DNA of 64,000 nucleotides from Seriola aureovittata (taxonomy: Eukaryota; Chordata; Actinopteri; Carangiformes; Carangidae), in assembly GCF_021018895.1 (NCBI RefSeq), contig NC_079372.1, positions 19,081,237 through 19,145,236 on the forward strand, read 5' to 3'. The position numbers were made by a program, and so were the translations under genes. The notes below the pieces were generated by a model. It was not told where the DNA came from, ran no database searches, and saw only the letters and a list, made by a program, of their open reading frames with translations. Of this stretch, positions 19,096 to 31,805 are shown in pieces; position 1 is the first letter of the stretch, and each line of letters starts with the position of its first letter.

Positions 19096-20317
19096 TGACA
19101 TATCACGGTAGGAAAGGTGCAGGTGAAGATTAAATGAATGTCATGAACAATTTTAGCAATTTTATACTACAAGTGTTTGCAGCATTTTTTTTTGTTTTTT
19201 TAATTCACATCAACAACCAACCTCTTGACCACTGGAGTTTTGTTTTATTTTGCAGTCTGTGTTTATTCACCCTGAACCCATAGCTGTAGCTGTGTGTGTG
19301 TCTTTGCTGTGATCAGAACCATTTCCACCGCAGCCTCCGGATTTAACTGGATAAAGCGCGTGTGTGCTTTATTAGCTAATGAGCTCAACTTTTCATTCAA
19401 GAGAATAAATATTCTGTTTCTTCTTTTAAAAGTTGCACAGTCTCACTTTAAAGATACCGAGCACAATTTTATCTGCTGTTAAAGGCAGCGTCCTGTCTGA
19501 TCCCTAAGTCACACACACCACCATGACCTCCGCCGTTTGTACCAATCAGCAAGTTCTATTTTTATGGGCTGTCACGCCGTGAGATTTTAAAATGTGAAAT
19601 TGCTGCTTCTGCTTTTTTTTTTTTTTTTTTTTTAAGGAGCAGCACAGTTTAAGAAAACACTGAATCTGTTTTGTTCCTTTTGTGACTTGGAGCAACATTT
19701 AAACAGTCTGATGGAACGATCAGGTCATGTATATGTGCAGTGAGCAGTGAGGATCATGCATCAGTGCTGTCTTTAGATCTGGGTGTTCCTCCTTATCGTT
19801 CTAACAGGAAGCGTGATTACAATCCAAGCGGCGCACGTAAACATGTTGGACTTGTAAACCGCAAACCAAAGCCGCCACTATCAAGCACATACCTCATTCC
19901 TCTGTGATATTCTCAACCTCTATTCATTTAGATGAGGGCTGTTCAATATTTTATGCAGCTGTCAAGATTTCAGATTTCACTTAAATTAAAAATCATTTAT
20001 TTAGCACAGAGATTCATCTTTTTTTTAACAGTGTCAGGTTTGGCTTTTCGCTCAGCGTTTGAACAAGTATCTTGATGTCAGAATCAACAACATGTCAACA
20101 CTTGCAGACAATACAGTGCATGTACGCTGTTTTAACGCTGCTGTCACACGACTGAATGTGGCTGTGGGATCAGACGTTTAAGTTTTATTCCCACATGCAC
20201 TTGGAGGATCTGTACTCACCCATGAATTTGACACCAGTAATAATCAATACAAAACAAAACATTGTTATTTGACACCAACTTGAACTGTTTATATATTGGA
20301 ATTACACTCTGGCAGTT

Positions 20318-20490
20318 CATTAGGAACACCCGGCTCAAAGTAATGCACTCTGATACAGATGTGTTGTGGTGCCGTTGGACTGTATTGCATCATACAGAGA
20401 GGTGTTTCTGTTATCTAGCCTCATTGGTGTAAATGCAGAGGACAAAATAATAGAAACACCTGTCACTGCAGTTCAACAGCACCTTACTAC
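20318..20490. mobile_element. Interspersed repeat, copy 1
   Basis: The segment begins CATTAGGAACACC and ends near ATAGAAACACCTGTCACTGC. It shares ordered blocks with 41680-41880, such as ATTAGG(A/T)ACA and ATAGA(A/T)ACACCTGTCA. It is a common teleost non-coding repeat of uncertain class. Confidence 0.6.
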
Positions 20491-20559
20491 TATTTATCAT
20501 TGGATTATTTTAAGCACAATCACCATTGTAAACTGTTTTACACTAGCTAAGCTGGACTT

Positions 20560-20660
20560 GTTTGTCATCTGCTCCCTGTTTTTCATTTTGCAGACTATGT
20601 GTTGTGTTTGCTTTTACACTAATTAAGTTCCTAGCGGATAAATAAAGTTGTTTTGAGTTG
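20560..20660 (+). mobile_element. Possible LINE-type 3' tail fragment
   Basis: The block ending GCGGATAAATAAAGTTGTTT resembles the 3' end of fish L2/Rex-type LINEs and their SINE partners. No reverse transcriptase sequence remains nearby. Confidence 0.35.
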
Positions 20661-21007
20661 AGTGCACCATCAACTGCAGCCTCCAAAATGATCGTAAAGT
20701 TTGAATCAACAGCTCTTTAAAACAGTTTCAACACAAGATGAATATTATAACTGTCATACAAGGAGGATTTATTGCAGGATTGCTACATAAAAACTACTAT
20801 ACATATATATACTGTATAAATTTAGGTGGTTCCTTTTGGATTTAGATGAAAAAAATCCACAGCTTTAATTTTTCATGTTCATGTTTTTCAGCTCATGTGA
20901 CGTCCAAACTCGACCCAAACAACTCCCACGCTAGAAGCAGGACAGGAGAGCACCTGTTGTAATTTGGTAGTGTCTGACAGTCCGGGTGATGACGAGTAAT
21001 GCGAGAC

Positions 21008-21020
21008 GGGGGGGGGGGGG
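21008..21020. repeat. Poly(G) run
   Basis: Thirteen consecutive G bases in intergenic DNA. Confidence 0.9.
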
Positions 21021-22134
21021 AACTTGGACTCCCTGCTCGAGTGAACCGCACGTCCAGCCTCTCACAATCTCTCAGGCTCATGGTGAGGAACAGTCAGATC
21101 TCTTTAGACCAGGAAAACGAGGCTCTTCAGAGAACTTTTCACTGACGGCCTGTGTCAGGGTTTGTCCTCGGAGGTCACATTCACATGGCAGATTGGCGAT
21201 GGCATAAATCTGAGATGTAGCATTAAAAATGAACGCACAAAGAAGAAATGTTCATCTGAAACTTGTACCCATCAGTGTCAGATCAATTGAGATGAGTGGC
21301 TGAATTAGTCAAATATTTGGAAGCTATCCACCTGAAATGTTACTATCTACAAAGGTTTGTCATTTCCTCAAACACACGCTTTTCACAAGTTTAAAAATCC
21401 TGTCTGATCATTTTAATTTCCGAGGGCTGAACTGACAGACTGCCCGTTTCAAACTTGATCTCTTTAACTAGTTGCGCCATAAGAGGAACTTTGACATTTA
21501 GGATCACATTCCCTAAAAATAGACGGCTTGTTAAGTGTCCTCAAGCTACACAGCGTCTCAGGATGAACTGAGGAGCAGAAGTGTGTGACATAAGTGAATG
21601 GTAAAAGGTGGGTGAGGGCAACAGGGAATTATCTGTCTCACCAACCAAAGAGATTACTTCCAAGTTCCCAGGGAAAAAAAACTTTTAGAGTTTTTCAAAT
21701 ATACATTTTCGTTGCTCTGAGGAGAACAAATGAAAATGCATTCACCTCCAGTCTAGTGTGGTGACATAACAGGGTTATTTTAAATTCTAATGCAAATAAA
21801 GGTAAAACTTTCTGCATTTTAAGATGCTGTAAATGAACTGATACTGGACATTTGAGCGTTTGAAACCCCCCTCTGATGAAAATCAAGTTTTTATCCTTGT
21901 TAACACCCACATGGTGTTTTTTATACAACACAAGACATATTATGAGCAAAAGAGTCTGTCAACAGCATGACTGCATATTTCCACCTTTAACTGCAGTGAA
22001 CCAATGACAGTCTCATAAAAACAGATTCAGACAGCCCGGGTTTTCGATACATCACAAACCTAACGAACCATTCCTGTCGACTTGTGGGGACCGGGTGAAG
22101 GGGGTGCTAAATAAACTTGAAACTTTGTCAGTAC

Positions 22135-22162
22135 AGAGAGAGAGAGAGAGAGCGAGAGAGAG
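22135..22162. repeat. (AG)n microsatellite
   Basis: An AG dinucleotide run with one GC interruption, just before the 29-bp minisatellite. Confidence 0.9.
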
Positions 22163-22238
22163 TTAGCATTAGCACAACCACCAACACTGTGTTAGCCACT
22201 GCCAGTTACAAGCTATCAAACAATATAAACAAATAAAA

Positions 22239-22488
22239 GATGCTAACTACGCTAACAGTTCTGACAGGATGCTAAGTGCGCTAAACGCTCTGACAGGATG
22301 CTAACTACGCTAACCATTCTGACAGGATGCTAAGTGTTCTGACAAGATGCTAACTACGCTAACCATTCTAACAGGTCGCTAACTACGCTAATCGTTCTAA
22401 CAGGTAGCTAACTACGCTAACCATTCTGACAGGATGCTAACTACGCTAACCATTCTGACAGGATGCTAACTACGCTAACCGCTCTGAT
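22239..22488. repeat. 29-bp minisatellite
   Basis: About eight to nine tandem copies of a 29-base unit made of GATGCTAACTACGCTAAC followed by CATTCTGACAG. Some copies are shortened (GATGCTAAGTGTTCTGACA) or carry GGTAGC or GGTCGC in place of GGATGC. The array begins just after several GCTAA-type words of a dispersed repeat and may have grown from it. Confidence 0.9.
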
Positions 22489-22679
22489 CCGTCTGCTAGT
22501 CTCTGGCTCTGGTTTCAACAGACTCCTCATCTGATTCATTCTCTCTGATGTTTCCTCCTGTTTCACTTTTTATGTGGGAAAATCATGTTAAAATAAACAT
22601 GGATCATAGCAGAGTATTTTTACATAGTTTGAAATATGTCTGGAGAGGAACGTTAAAAAAAAGAATCTGATGACGATAT

Positions 22680-22980
22680 ATCAGCGGTCGGTCCACCACT
22701 GCAGGGTGCAGACAAAAATCTCCCAACAACAATTAGCGGATTCTTATGAAACTGGATACAGACATTTATAGTCCCCAGATGATGAATCCTAATGACTTTA
22801 GTGACCTACTCACTTTTTCTCCTGGCAATATCACTATGTTTGTGTCTTGAGAACTAGGCACAGACATGACACTTTAAATTGTCCATTACCCATCAGCAGC
22901 ATTTGTATTTTGTGCCTCATGCTAATTAGCAAATAATAGCATGCTAACATGCTAAACTAAGATGGCTAGCAAGGTATATA
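22680..22980. mobile_element. Interspersed GCTAA-rich teleost repeat
   Basis: The right end reads TGTGCCTCATGCTAATTAGC, then AGCATGCTAACATGCTAAAC and AAGATGGCTAGCAAG. This matches, in the reverse sense, the repeat at 47690-47860 (CATTTGCTAATTAGC and ACATGCTCAC). It belongs to a widespread teleost family without coding capacity. Confidence 0.6.
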
Positions 22981-25900
22981 TTATATAATATTTATTATTT
23001 TCTTGACACTTTCACCCAACAGCAACAACAATAACCTTTTTTTTTTATCTGTTGCATTTGCATTGTATAGAATTTGTGTAGTGAATCTGCTCAAATTAAC
23101 TCATGAGCAACCATCTGAGCACCCACCTACCATGTGTAGAGCAACTTGTAGAGCTATCAGGGTGTTATATAATACAAAGCCCCTCACACACACACATACC
23201 CGTCTCTTTGTCTACAATCTGTGCCTGTCAGTGAGCCCTGGGTTGCACATAGACAACTTAAAATAGAGTTGGACACATATGAGTTCCCCGTTACATCTAG
23301 GCGTGTCCCATGTGGACACAGCAGGTTCTGGTTACACGTGAGGCAGAGGGAGCTTGATATTGCACTGCCCAAGCTCAGGGCTCCACACTTCCCTACTACA
23401 GTGGTCCAGTGGCTGACCACCTTTTACCAGTCCTCAGGGAGCATTTCTCAGGAAGAGCGTCACCATGCCTAAAGTCTTAGTGCCAGGTGAGTGTGGGCAG
23501 AATGACTCTGGGGCTTAAACGTGCAAAACTGGACCTTTGTGTCAAAATGCCACCCTCATGTCTGTTTGTTGAGAGCTATGGAAAGAATGGAAGTGAGAGC
23601 TCCCAAAACTTTTTTCAAAATGCTTTGAATGTATATCATGTGTAGGGGTCACACTCCTTCCTAATGCAGAATATCAGCAACTGTTCAGATAATAAACTCC
23701 CATGTGTTTGCCAGTGCGGCTGTGTCTCTTTAAATGGATGCTACTGACAGCTTTAATGACAGGTTCACTAGGGTTGAAATGCATATAGTTCCACTATGGA
23801 GTACACACCAGTTAATGTATAGGCATCACAAGGAGTCATCCTCCCAGAATTGGACATTTCCTTTAAATAAAAATACTGTTAACCTTCACATTTCCTTTGT
23901 GTTTTTTGCTTGAACTAAACTGCAGATTTTTGTATATTATTCTAATTCCAACATCTAAATAAGTTTCTCAAGCTCAGCTGTAAGGATTCATGTCGTGTGT
24001 ATGAGCTTCAGTTAATGAAAATGTCAGGAGGTTTCATTAGATGGAGGTGATCTGTCATCAGATTCTCGCAGGTCAAGCGCGACATGCGGTTTGCATTGTG
24101 TTCCTTCTTGTAGCATGTCCCCAGTATGAAGAGCTCTATCATTACCGCTATGCTGTTGTAATGGTTGCTAATTATAGGCTTACCTTCACCAGGGCCACAA
24201 GGCCACTGGCAACTTCTTCAAAGGGGGAAAAAATAGAAATGCAATGGTCCAAGCAGCTGCCGCCTGAAGAGCTTGATTTCACAACTGATAGGCTTGTATT
24301 GATTTCGCAGGTACTGGCGGGGAACGTGTCTGAGACTGTTTACACTTGTCGTGACAACAGAGATTTCACACCAGTTTTGCCACGCAGGCACATTTTTATT
24401 TTATCAGCCGGAGCAGGTGTGTGAGGCTGACAACAACTGTGTTACGCTCAAACTGATCAAACTCAGATCAGTCTAATATTAAAGGGTCAGTTCAGCCAAA
24501 TCACAGAAAACATAATGCTTATCTTAACTGCTTATCTCTAAAGGTATTTAGCCATGCAGAAAGTTTTGTTTATTTACTCAGGTATACAAACCAGATTACT
24601 TGGATTTAATGTACAGAAACATTGTCATGAACGCTGCACATTCACAGAACTGGATGACTTTCAATGGGACTATTTTTTTTTTTTTTACTAACGGAGGAGT
24701 CCCAATAATAAGCAAAGCTCAATTGTTTTGATGTTGTTGCTGCTCTGAGACATAACCACACTTGTTTTGTTTCCCTCTAACCTGGACACTCCCACACTGA
24801 CTGGGATTTTTTGCTAACTCACCAGAGGGAGGAAGTAAGTATGGAGCTGGGGAATATTAGCAGAGAGTATGAGAGACAATGTGAAGCATTACAAATGCAT
24901 GGTTTACTGTATGGATGTGAGATAAGTCACATCCCCAAATATTCTTTTTCCAAGTGCACTTGAATGCAACCAAGTAAATTTGATCTTGGTAAAGGAATAT
25001 CTGTTCCTTAGAAATCAGAAAGTGATGACATTTATTAATCCGGTGTTCACATTTGATATCAGTTCTCAGTTTTGTCTTGATGCTGATGCTTCACAAACAC
25101 GGCATCACCAATCAAAACTGAACTGAAAGTGAACATTTACATTAATAAATGACTTTTTTCCCAAGTAGCTCGCCGACTCTTCCGCCGTGGGAATGCTTTT
25201 TAGTTGCCAAAGCAGCACCCAATCAAATACGTCATTGACCTTCAGACTTGTTTGACTGACCCAAAGGATGGTCACAAACGAGGGGGGGGACATATTTTAA
25301 CTGCATCTTCACATGCGTGGAGACGTAAAATCGTCTCTGCGTGTGTCATGAAGATGCAGTTACCAGGACTTCTTTCCAGCTTTGGTTCAATATTTGGTTC
25401 AGCTAAATTCAATTTAACAGTCATGCGTCCTCTCCATGATCCATCCTTACACTGTATGTTAACTTAATCCCACTTATCCATTTACATTCACACTCCTATT
25501 TCATTGCTTACAGTATATCCTCGACATATACTGTTGCATGTATTTCTAATCTATGCTCTATATTGTAAATTTACTGATAAATATTGTATTATAACTGTTC
25601 CTCATGTACCCGTACTGCAGTTCCATATAACATGTTTTAACCCATGCTTTTCTAACACTCTCTTTTTTTGGGTTTCATTTTGGGTGACGCTACTCTCTTG
25701 CTGGGCATATTCAGGTCCACAGAGTAAGTATGGAGGGTGAGAAACGGAAACCGCCATCACTTAAGTCGTGTGATATGTGCCGTACTGGAACATATCACAT
25801 ATTGGAGTAGAAAGCCTTGGCTCTTGGCTAGTAAGTGCATGTAACAAGTAGAGGTTGACCTAAAGAGCAGTTATCTGTCGCAGGCGTCAAGTGATGTCAC

Positions 25901-26333
25901 TCCTGTACATGCGTGTATTGTCCATGTACTGTATTGTAAGTACTGTTGTTCATAGCTTGGTTCATAACTCCAGTCATGTTGGACTTTGACCCTCTTTTCC
26001 TGTCACTTTTTCAGCATATCGATGAATTCTGATCAAATCCGCCTCATTTACATCCATTTAGAGCCACTAACATCCTGATGATGGGGTGCAAAATGATTAT
26101 AAAATGCAAAACAAACAATGAAAAATGATAAGAAAACTGGGTCTGGAGTTGTACCGTACATACCATTAAGAAAGGTTTTGCTTATCTACTATCTTGTATC
26201 CGTATGAGTCGAGCTGACTGTGTGTCTCAGTGCTTCATCACTGTAGTTCTTCTATATGCATGGGACTTTGTGTTTGCAGCCCAGACCGGAGGTCAGAGTT
26301 GCAGACGTGTAGTGTCTGCGTCAGTCTTTGGTC

Positions 26334-26376
26334 ATGTATACAACGCATGTGCTGGAGTCTGTACACGTCAGTTTAG
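26334..26376 (+). CDS. ampd1: Candidate first coding exon of ampd1
   Basis: An ATG at 26334 opens 14 codons plus one base ([14 protein letters not shown]) to a consensus donor GTAAGG. The phase fits the next exon, whose first two bases complete GAG (E). An in-frame stop lies just upstream (26310), and a weak TATA-like CTATATGC lies about 80 bases before the ATG. With this exon the protein has 740 residues. The peptide does not resemble human MPLFKLPA, so the start remains tentative. No counterpart of the 12-base human exon 2 was identified. Confidence 0.4.
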
Positions 26377-29300
26377 GTAAGGTATATGCTTTGTATGTTA
26401 TAGATGTAGTACGTCATGTGCAGAATTCATTCTTGTAGCCATTGCAGTGATAATCATGCGATGTAGAACAGCACTCAAGTTCTGTTTGTGACTTGCTTCG
26501 AAGCCTGTTAAGTTTGGTGCTGCATGATGCCCCCGGGGAGCAGAATCCATTTCTATCCTTAACAAGAACGTGCTTTTGCTTTTGTCTGACAGAGACTGAT
26601 GACAAGATGCGGGCCTTCGCGGAGGAGGTCTTTGCGTCTGAGACCAAAGACGAGAACATCCGCGATGAGATCTCCATGTTTGATGTGGCTGACGACTGCC
26701 CCATCATCCACCATGAGATGGCCCACCATCTGCACACTGAGGATGATGCTGAGAAACGGTAAAGACAGATGGTTATTTATTGTGATTGACCATCTAAGGA
26801 CTGCTAGGTTCTCTGAAAGAACACTGCAATACTATAGGCCTACCTGATAAGAACCAGGTATATGAGAGAAATTTGATTGGCTAACATTGACAAACATTTT
26901 GACAGTGGATGAAGCCATCCACTAAACCTCACCTCTCCTTATCCACAGCAAGAGGCTCCAGCGCAGCTGCACCATAGCCATGCCCGGAGGTGCTGCTAAG
27001 GCAGCTGCCTCCAAGGTAGTGTCCATGAAGGTGGAGACGCCCACCTACCTGGAAGTGCCTGACTTCCAGAGAGTGGCCATCATTGGAGACTACGCCTCTG
27101 GGGTACTGTGTACTGTGTATTGTGTATTGTGTTTGGTTATTTCAGAAAAATGTCACTGAACATCTCTGTTGACTGAGCGAAGATTGAGTAATTGTTTTAA
27201 AGTTTCCTTGTTATTTTACAAGTAAAACTTATTGATTTAATTCCACAGAACCTGAGAGGTAAAACATTTTGTTAAATGTTCCTTTATCAGCGTTAGCAGT
27301 TTGTTTTTCATTATTCATCACGTAACTTTTCTTGAACCCTAGAAAAGGTTTTTGGAGAGGACGCTAATATGAAAGTTAATTTGATTAGTTTAGTGAGTGC
27401 TCAAGAGAACATTGATTCAATCATAATTTCAAATTGGAAGAAGAAGAAGAATAAGAAACTTTGAGTTGACTTGATCTGACTAGTTTGACATTTACCGCTC
27501 ACTGTCCGTTCAGTGTCACAATAATAACCAGCTCCCAGTTAGCTTAGCTTAGCATGAAGACAGGAATAAAAAGGGGAAGCTACCCTGGCTCTGTCCTGAA
27601 TGGACAGATATGAGAGTGGTGTCATTGAATGCTGGGCAATATTTCCCTGTTCTTTTATTTAAACAAAGTTAATTATAGAATATTAGTTGTTTTCTTTGAA
27701 TTTTTAGTAGCAGTCTTTAAACGATCTCCTCCTATACTACTGCATGTTACAAAAAGTTCCTTAACTAGATTAGGAGTCGAGTTGATGCGGATACAGGAGG
27801 TGTTTCAGTGACTGTGTGTCTATGGGTCAGTGACCTCAAATCCTCCCTCCCATGAATGGAGCTCATCTGAGAGCAGGCCGGGGGGTTTGGGTTTCATGGT
27901 TGTGGGGTTTGACATTTACGAAGAGAGAAACACTTTGGAAGAGCTGATTGTTATTTCTGCTTTAGCTGACTTAAAACTGCATGTTTTTCTTCTCGGTAGC
28001 TGATGACATAACATAATGCATAATATCACGTTGTGCAAGCGACACTGTAATGCAAAATGTCTGAAAAACCAGGAAAATAAGTAATAATTAATCTTCTTAT
28101 CTCAATATAAACTTAAATAAATGTGTTTATTTAAGATCTTTCTTTTTGCTCAGATTTCATTAATCAAATGTTGTTGCATCATTTATCTGGACTTCAGGTG
28201 ACCATGGATGACTTTGAGCTGTCCTGTAAGGGTCTGTACCGCGCCTTGACCATCAGGGAGAAGTACATGAGGCTGGCCTATCAGCGCTTCCCACACACGG
28301 CCTCCCAGTACCTGCGTGAGATCGAGGGAGAGAGCTATAAAGCTGAGGATCAGCTGCAGCCAGGTGTGGAGAAACGTGGTCATAGACCTGAGGTTTACAT
28401 AAATGAGCATAATTAAACGTTATATATGTCATATGTATATCTTACATACATCCTCAGTCTTCACAACTCCTCCAAAGAATGGAGAAGACCCCTTTGACGC
28501 CAAGGACCTGCCAAAGAATCTGGGCTACGTCGCTCGTATGAAGGACGGTGTCATCTACGTGTACAACGACGCTGCAGCTGCTGACAAACATCAGCCCAAA
28601 GACCTGCCCTGCCCTGACTACAACACCTTCATCGATGATATGAACTTCCTCATTGCTCTCATTGCACAGGGCCCAACGTGAGTCCGTTTCCTCTGTTTTC
28701 AATGTTAGAATTGAAATATCTCACTTTTCGAAAATACCCCTGCATGCACTGCACCCTTATCCAGTTTCTGAAAAATGTGTGTCAAGTATTTACCACTTTC
28801 AACTGGTGACTTGTTGGCCTTCTTTTAGATGACCCCCCATGGTTGTCTGGGCTATTAAATCATCAAGTCACTTCACAGTGCAGCTCATGTGTCAGTATGC
28901 CCTTGTATTTTTTTGCAGTAAGACTTACACCCACCGGCGTCTCAAGTTCCTCACATCCAAGTTCAACGTGCATGAGATGCTGAATGAGATGGAGGAGATG
29001 AAGGAGCTGAAGATGAACCCCCACAGGGACTTTTACAACTGTAGGAAGGTAGCCATGAACAGCGTTTTTCTTCTGCTTCTAAATTTGCCTAAAACAAAAA
29101 AAAGATATAAAGAAATAATGCAAAATCAATTTGAAGCCTATACTTCTTGCCATCTTCATTTGGAAAATACATGCAGTATGGATGCAATTCCCTCAAAGAC
29201 AGGATTTTTATATGAGGGGAAATTGTAAAATGCATCTTCCTCCATTGACTGATCTTAAATTCTTCACACAGACTTTTAATGAAGGTGCTGTACAGTAAAT

Positions 29301-31765
29301 ATGAGAAATGTAGGTACAAATCGGATTCAATGATTGTTTTGTTTTATGTGTGACATAAAACATACATTATGTTTATATAGAAAAAATTGGAAACAATAAT
29401 CCAAGAGTGAAAAACTTCCTTTGAGTACACTGAATGTCAACATTTTATAAAATTAAGTTTTATCATATTAATTTTAAATATATTCACATGTACATAAATG
29501 ATGAGATGAATATTAGACCTCCCATTTCCCATTTAGTTTTCTATTATTTTCCTCACTCACATGCACCTTGTGTACGCACTCGGCTCCCTCTTGTGTCCAA
29601 GCCGAGTTATTACATCACAGAAACCCTAAACCTCAACACTGGCTCACTTCATCCCCTTCCCATTCCAGGTCGACACCCACATCCACGCTGCCGCCTGCAT
29701 GAACCAGAAGCACCTGCTGCGCTTCATCAAGAAGTCTTACCGCGTGGACGCTGACCGCGTCGTGCACAACCTTAAAGGCCGGGAGGTCACCATGAGGGAG
29801 CTGTTTCAGACGCTCAACCTGCACCCCTATGACCTCACTGTGGACTCACTGGATGTGCACGCTGTACGTAACCTGGTGGAAGTAGATTACATGTGAACAG
29901 AGTTACCGTGGATATAAATTGTAGGATTGTATACATACTGGTAGGCGACACAATAAATGTATTGCATCCAAAATGGCCTGTCAGGGACCATGTCATAAAC
30001 CAATCATTTTACCACTGTGTAGAAAAACACTATAAAAACATAAAAACCTCAATCAGGATAACAAATATCCTGTTGAGAGAAAATTTGAACATCTCAAGTT
30101 TGCATAAGAAATGACCTTTTTTTTCTCAGAAATCAGCATTATTGTGATATTTGCTTTTAGAGCGCATGGATCCGACTGTTCCATCCCCGGAGTCAGCCGT
30201 TCTTCATCTAAATCTCTTTTCTTGTGTCTGTGTTTCTCTGAAGGGCAGACAAACCTTCCAGCGTTTTGATAAGTTCAATGCCAAGTACAACCCCGTGGGA
30301 GCCAGCGAGCTGCGCGACCTGTACCTGAAGACAGAGAACCACATCAACGGAGAGTACTTTGCCACCATTATCAAGGTTAGTCTCTATGTAAAAAGATATT
30401 CTGCCGGCTGAAGATCAATATTACTCTACTGACATCCATACAGTATGATAATACAATCATGGAAGTTTGATCTGAGCCTGTTTTGACCTTTGTGTAAACC
30501 AGGAAGTAGCCAGTGACCTGGAGGATGCTAAGTACCAGTACGCTGAGCCTCGTCTCTCCATCTATGGCTGCAACCCCAATGAGTGGACCAAGCTCTCCGG
30601 CTGGTTCGTCAAGCACAGAGTCTTCTCCCCTAACCTCAAATGGATGATTCAAGTACCCAGGATCTAGTAAGTGTTCGGTTTCTGCTCTTTCCCTCATGTA
30701 ATCTGGAAGAAAAGCTGCAAAAGGCTTGAAAGGTGCCTAGAATCCAGATTTCATTTACTTTATTTCCTTCCTCGTCTGTCTCAGCGACATCTTCAGAGGC
30801 AGGAACTTCGTGCCCCACTTCGGCAAGATGCTGGAGAACATTTTCCTTCCCGTGTTCCAGGCCACCATCGACCCACTGTCCAACCCAGAGCTCAGCATCT
30901 TCCTCAAGCATGTGAGTCAGAAACAGTCATAGCAGCTCAGACACAACACAGACATAAGAATCAATGTTATCTTCGCCAAAGCCACGAATTAGGTTTATAA
31001 TTGTAGGAAAGAAACCAAAACATCGACATGAAAGTGGGCAACTGACGTGACCAGACGTCTGGATAGCAAATTAACAGAAGATTTTCATTTGCAGGAAAAT
31101 AAATCTTTGCTGAAATGTATGTAAAAATCAACCGTTTGCCTCCTGGTGTGTAGGTGACAGGTTTCGACAGTGTGGACGACGAGTCCAAGCACAGCGGCCA
31201 CATGTTTTGCACTAAGAGCCCCAAGCCAGAGGAGTGGGACATCGTCAAGAACCCCTCCTACACCTACTACATTTACTACATGTATGCAAACATCGCTGTG
31301 CTCAACCAGCTCCGCAAGTAAGTGACGTAGTTTCCATACACACAGGTTTGTCTTTGTTTGTATTTACTTTAATGCAGGAATATGATTATTAAATACTTGT
31401 TGTTTTTTATTTTGAGTTGTTTCCTCCCACTTTGTATCCATATCCCTGATACTTTCACCTTTTTCTTTATACCTCTGTGAATACTCACAGTGAGTGCATA
31501 TTTGACGATTACAGGACAAGTTCCTCTAAGAACATTTCTCCTTTCTGTAATATAATACTTGTTTGTCCTCTGCTCTCCAGACAGAGGGGGATGAACACGT
31601 TCATGTTCAGGCCTCACTGTGGTGAGGCCGGTGCCGTCACCCATCTGCTGGCTTCCTTCATGACCGCTGACAACATCTCTCACGGCCTGAACCTCAAGAA
31701 GGTCAGTCCCCTCTCTCTATGAGGCAGCTCGGATGCAGCGTCTCACTTCACACTTTAATTCAGCT

Positions 31766-31805
<40 letters not shown>

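Larger units (their letters stand above)
18014..26333. other. Repeat-rich intergenic DNA in the NRAS slot
   Basis: No coding exon was found on either strand between the RASSF gene and ampd1. In particular, no Ras P-loop (GAGGVGKS), switch II (DTAGQE) or NKxD exon was seen in any frame. The interval holds several interspersed repeat relics, poly(T) near 19613, a G run at 21008-21020, an AG microsatellite and a 29-bp minisatellite. Leader exons of the RASSF gene may lie at its left edge, and muscle control elements of ampd1 at its right, but none could be fixed. Confidence 0.6.

Noticed and set aside
24041..24424. A 127-codon + strand open frame in the ampd1 upstream region
   Set aside because: No family resemblance, no matching splice sites or neighbours; such lengths occur by chance in intergenic DNA.
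25730..25815. ATG after GTCCACAGAGTAAGT as an ampd1 first exon
   Set aside because: Its frame stops within about 27 codons and does not reach a donor in the phase needed by the exon at 26593.
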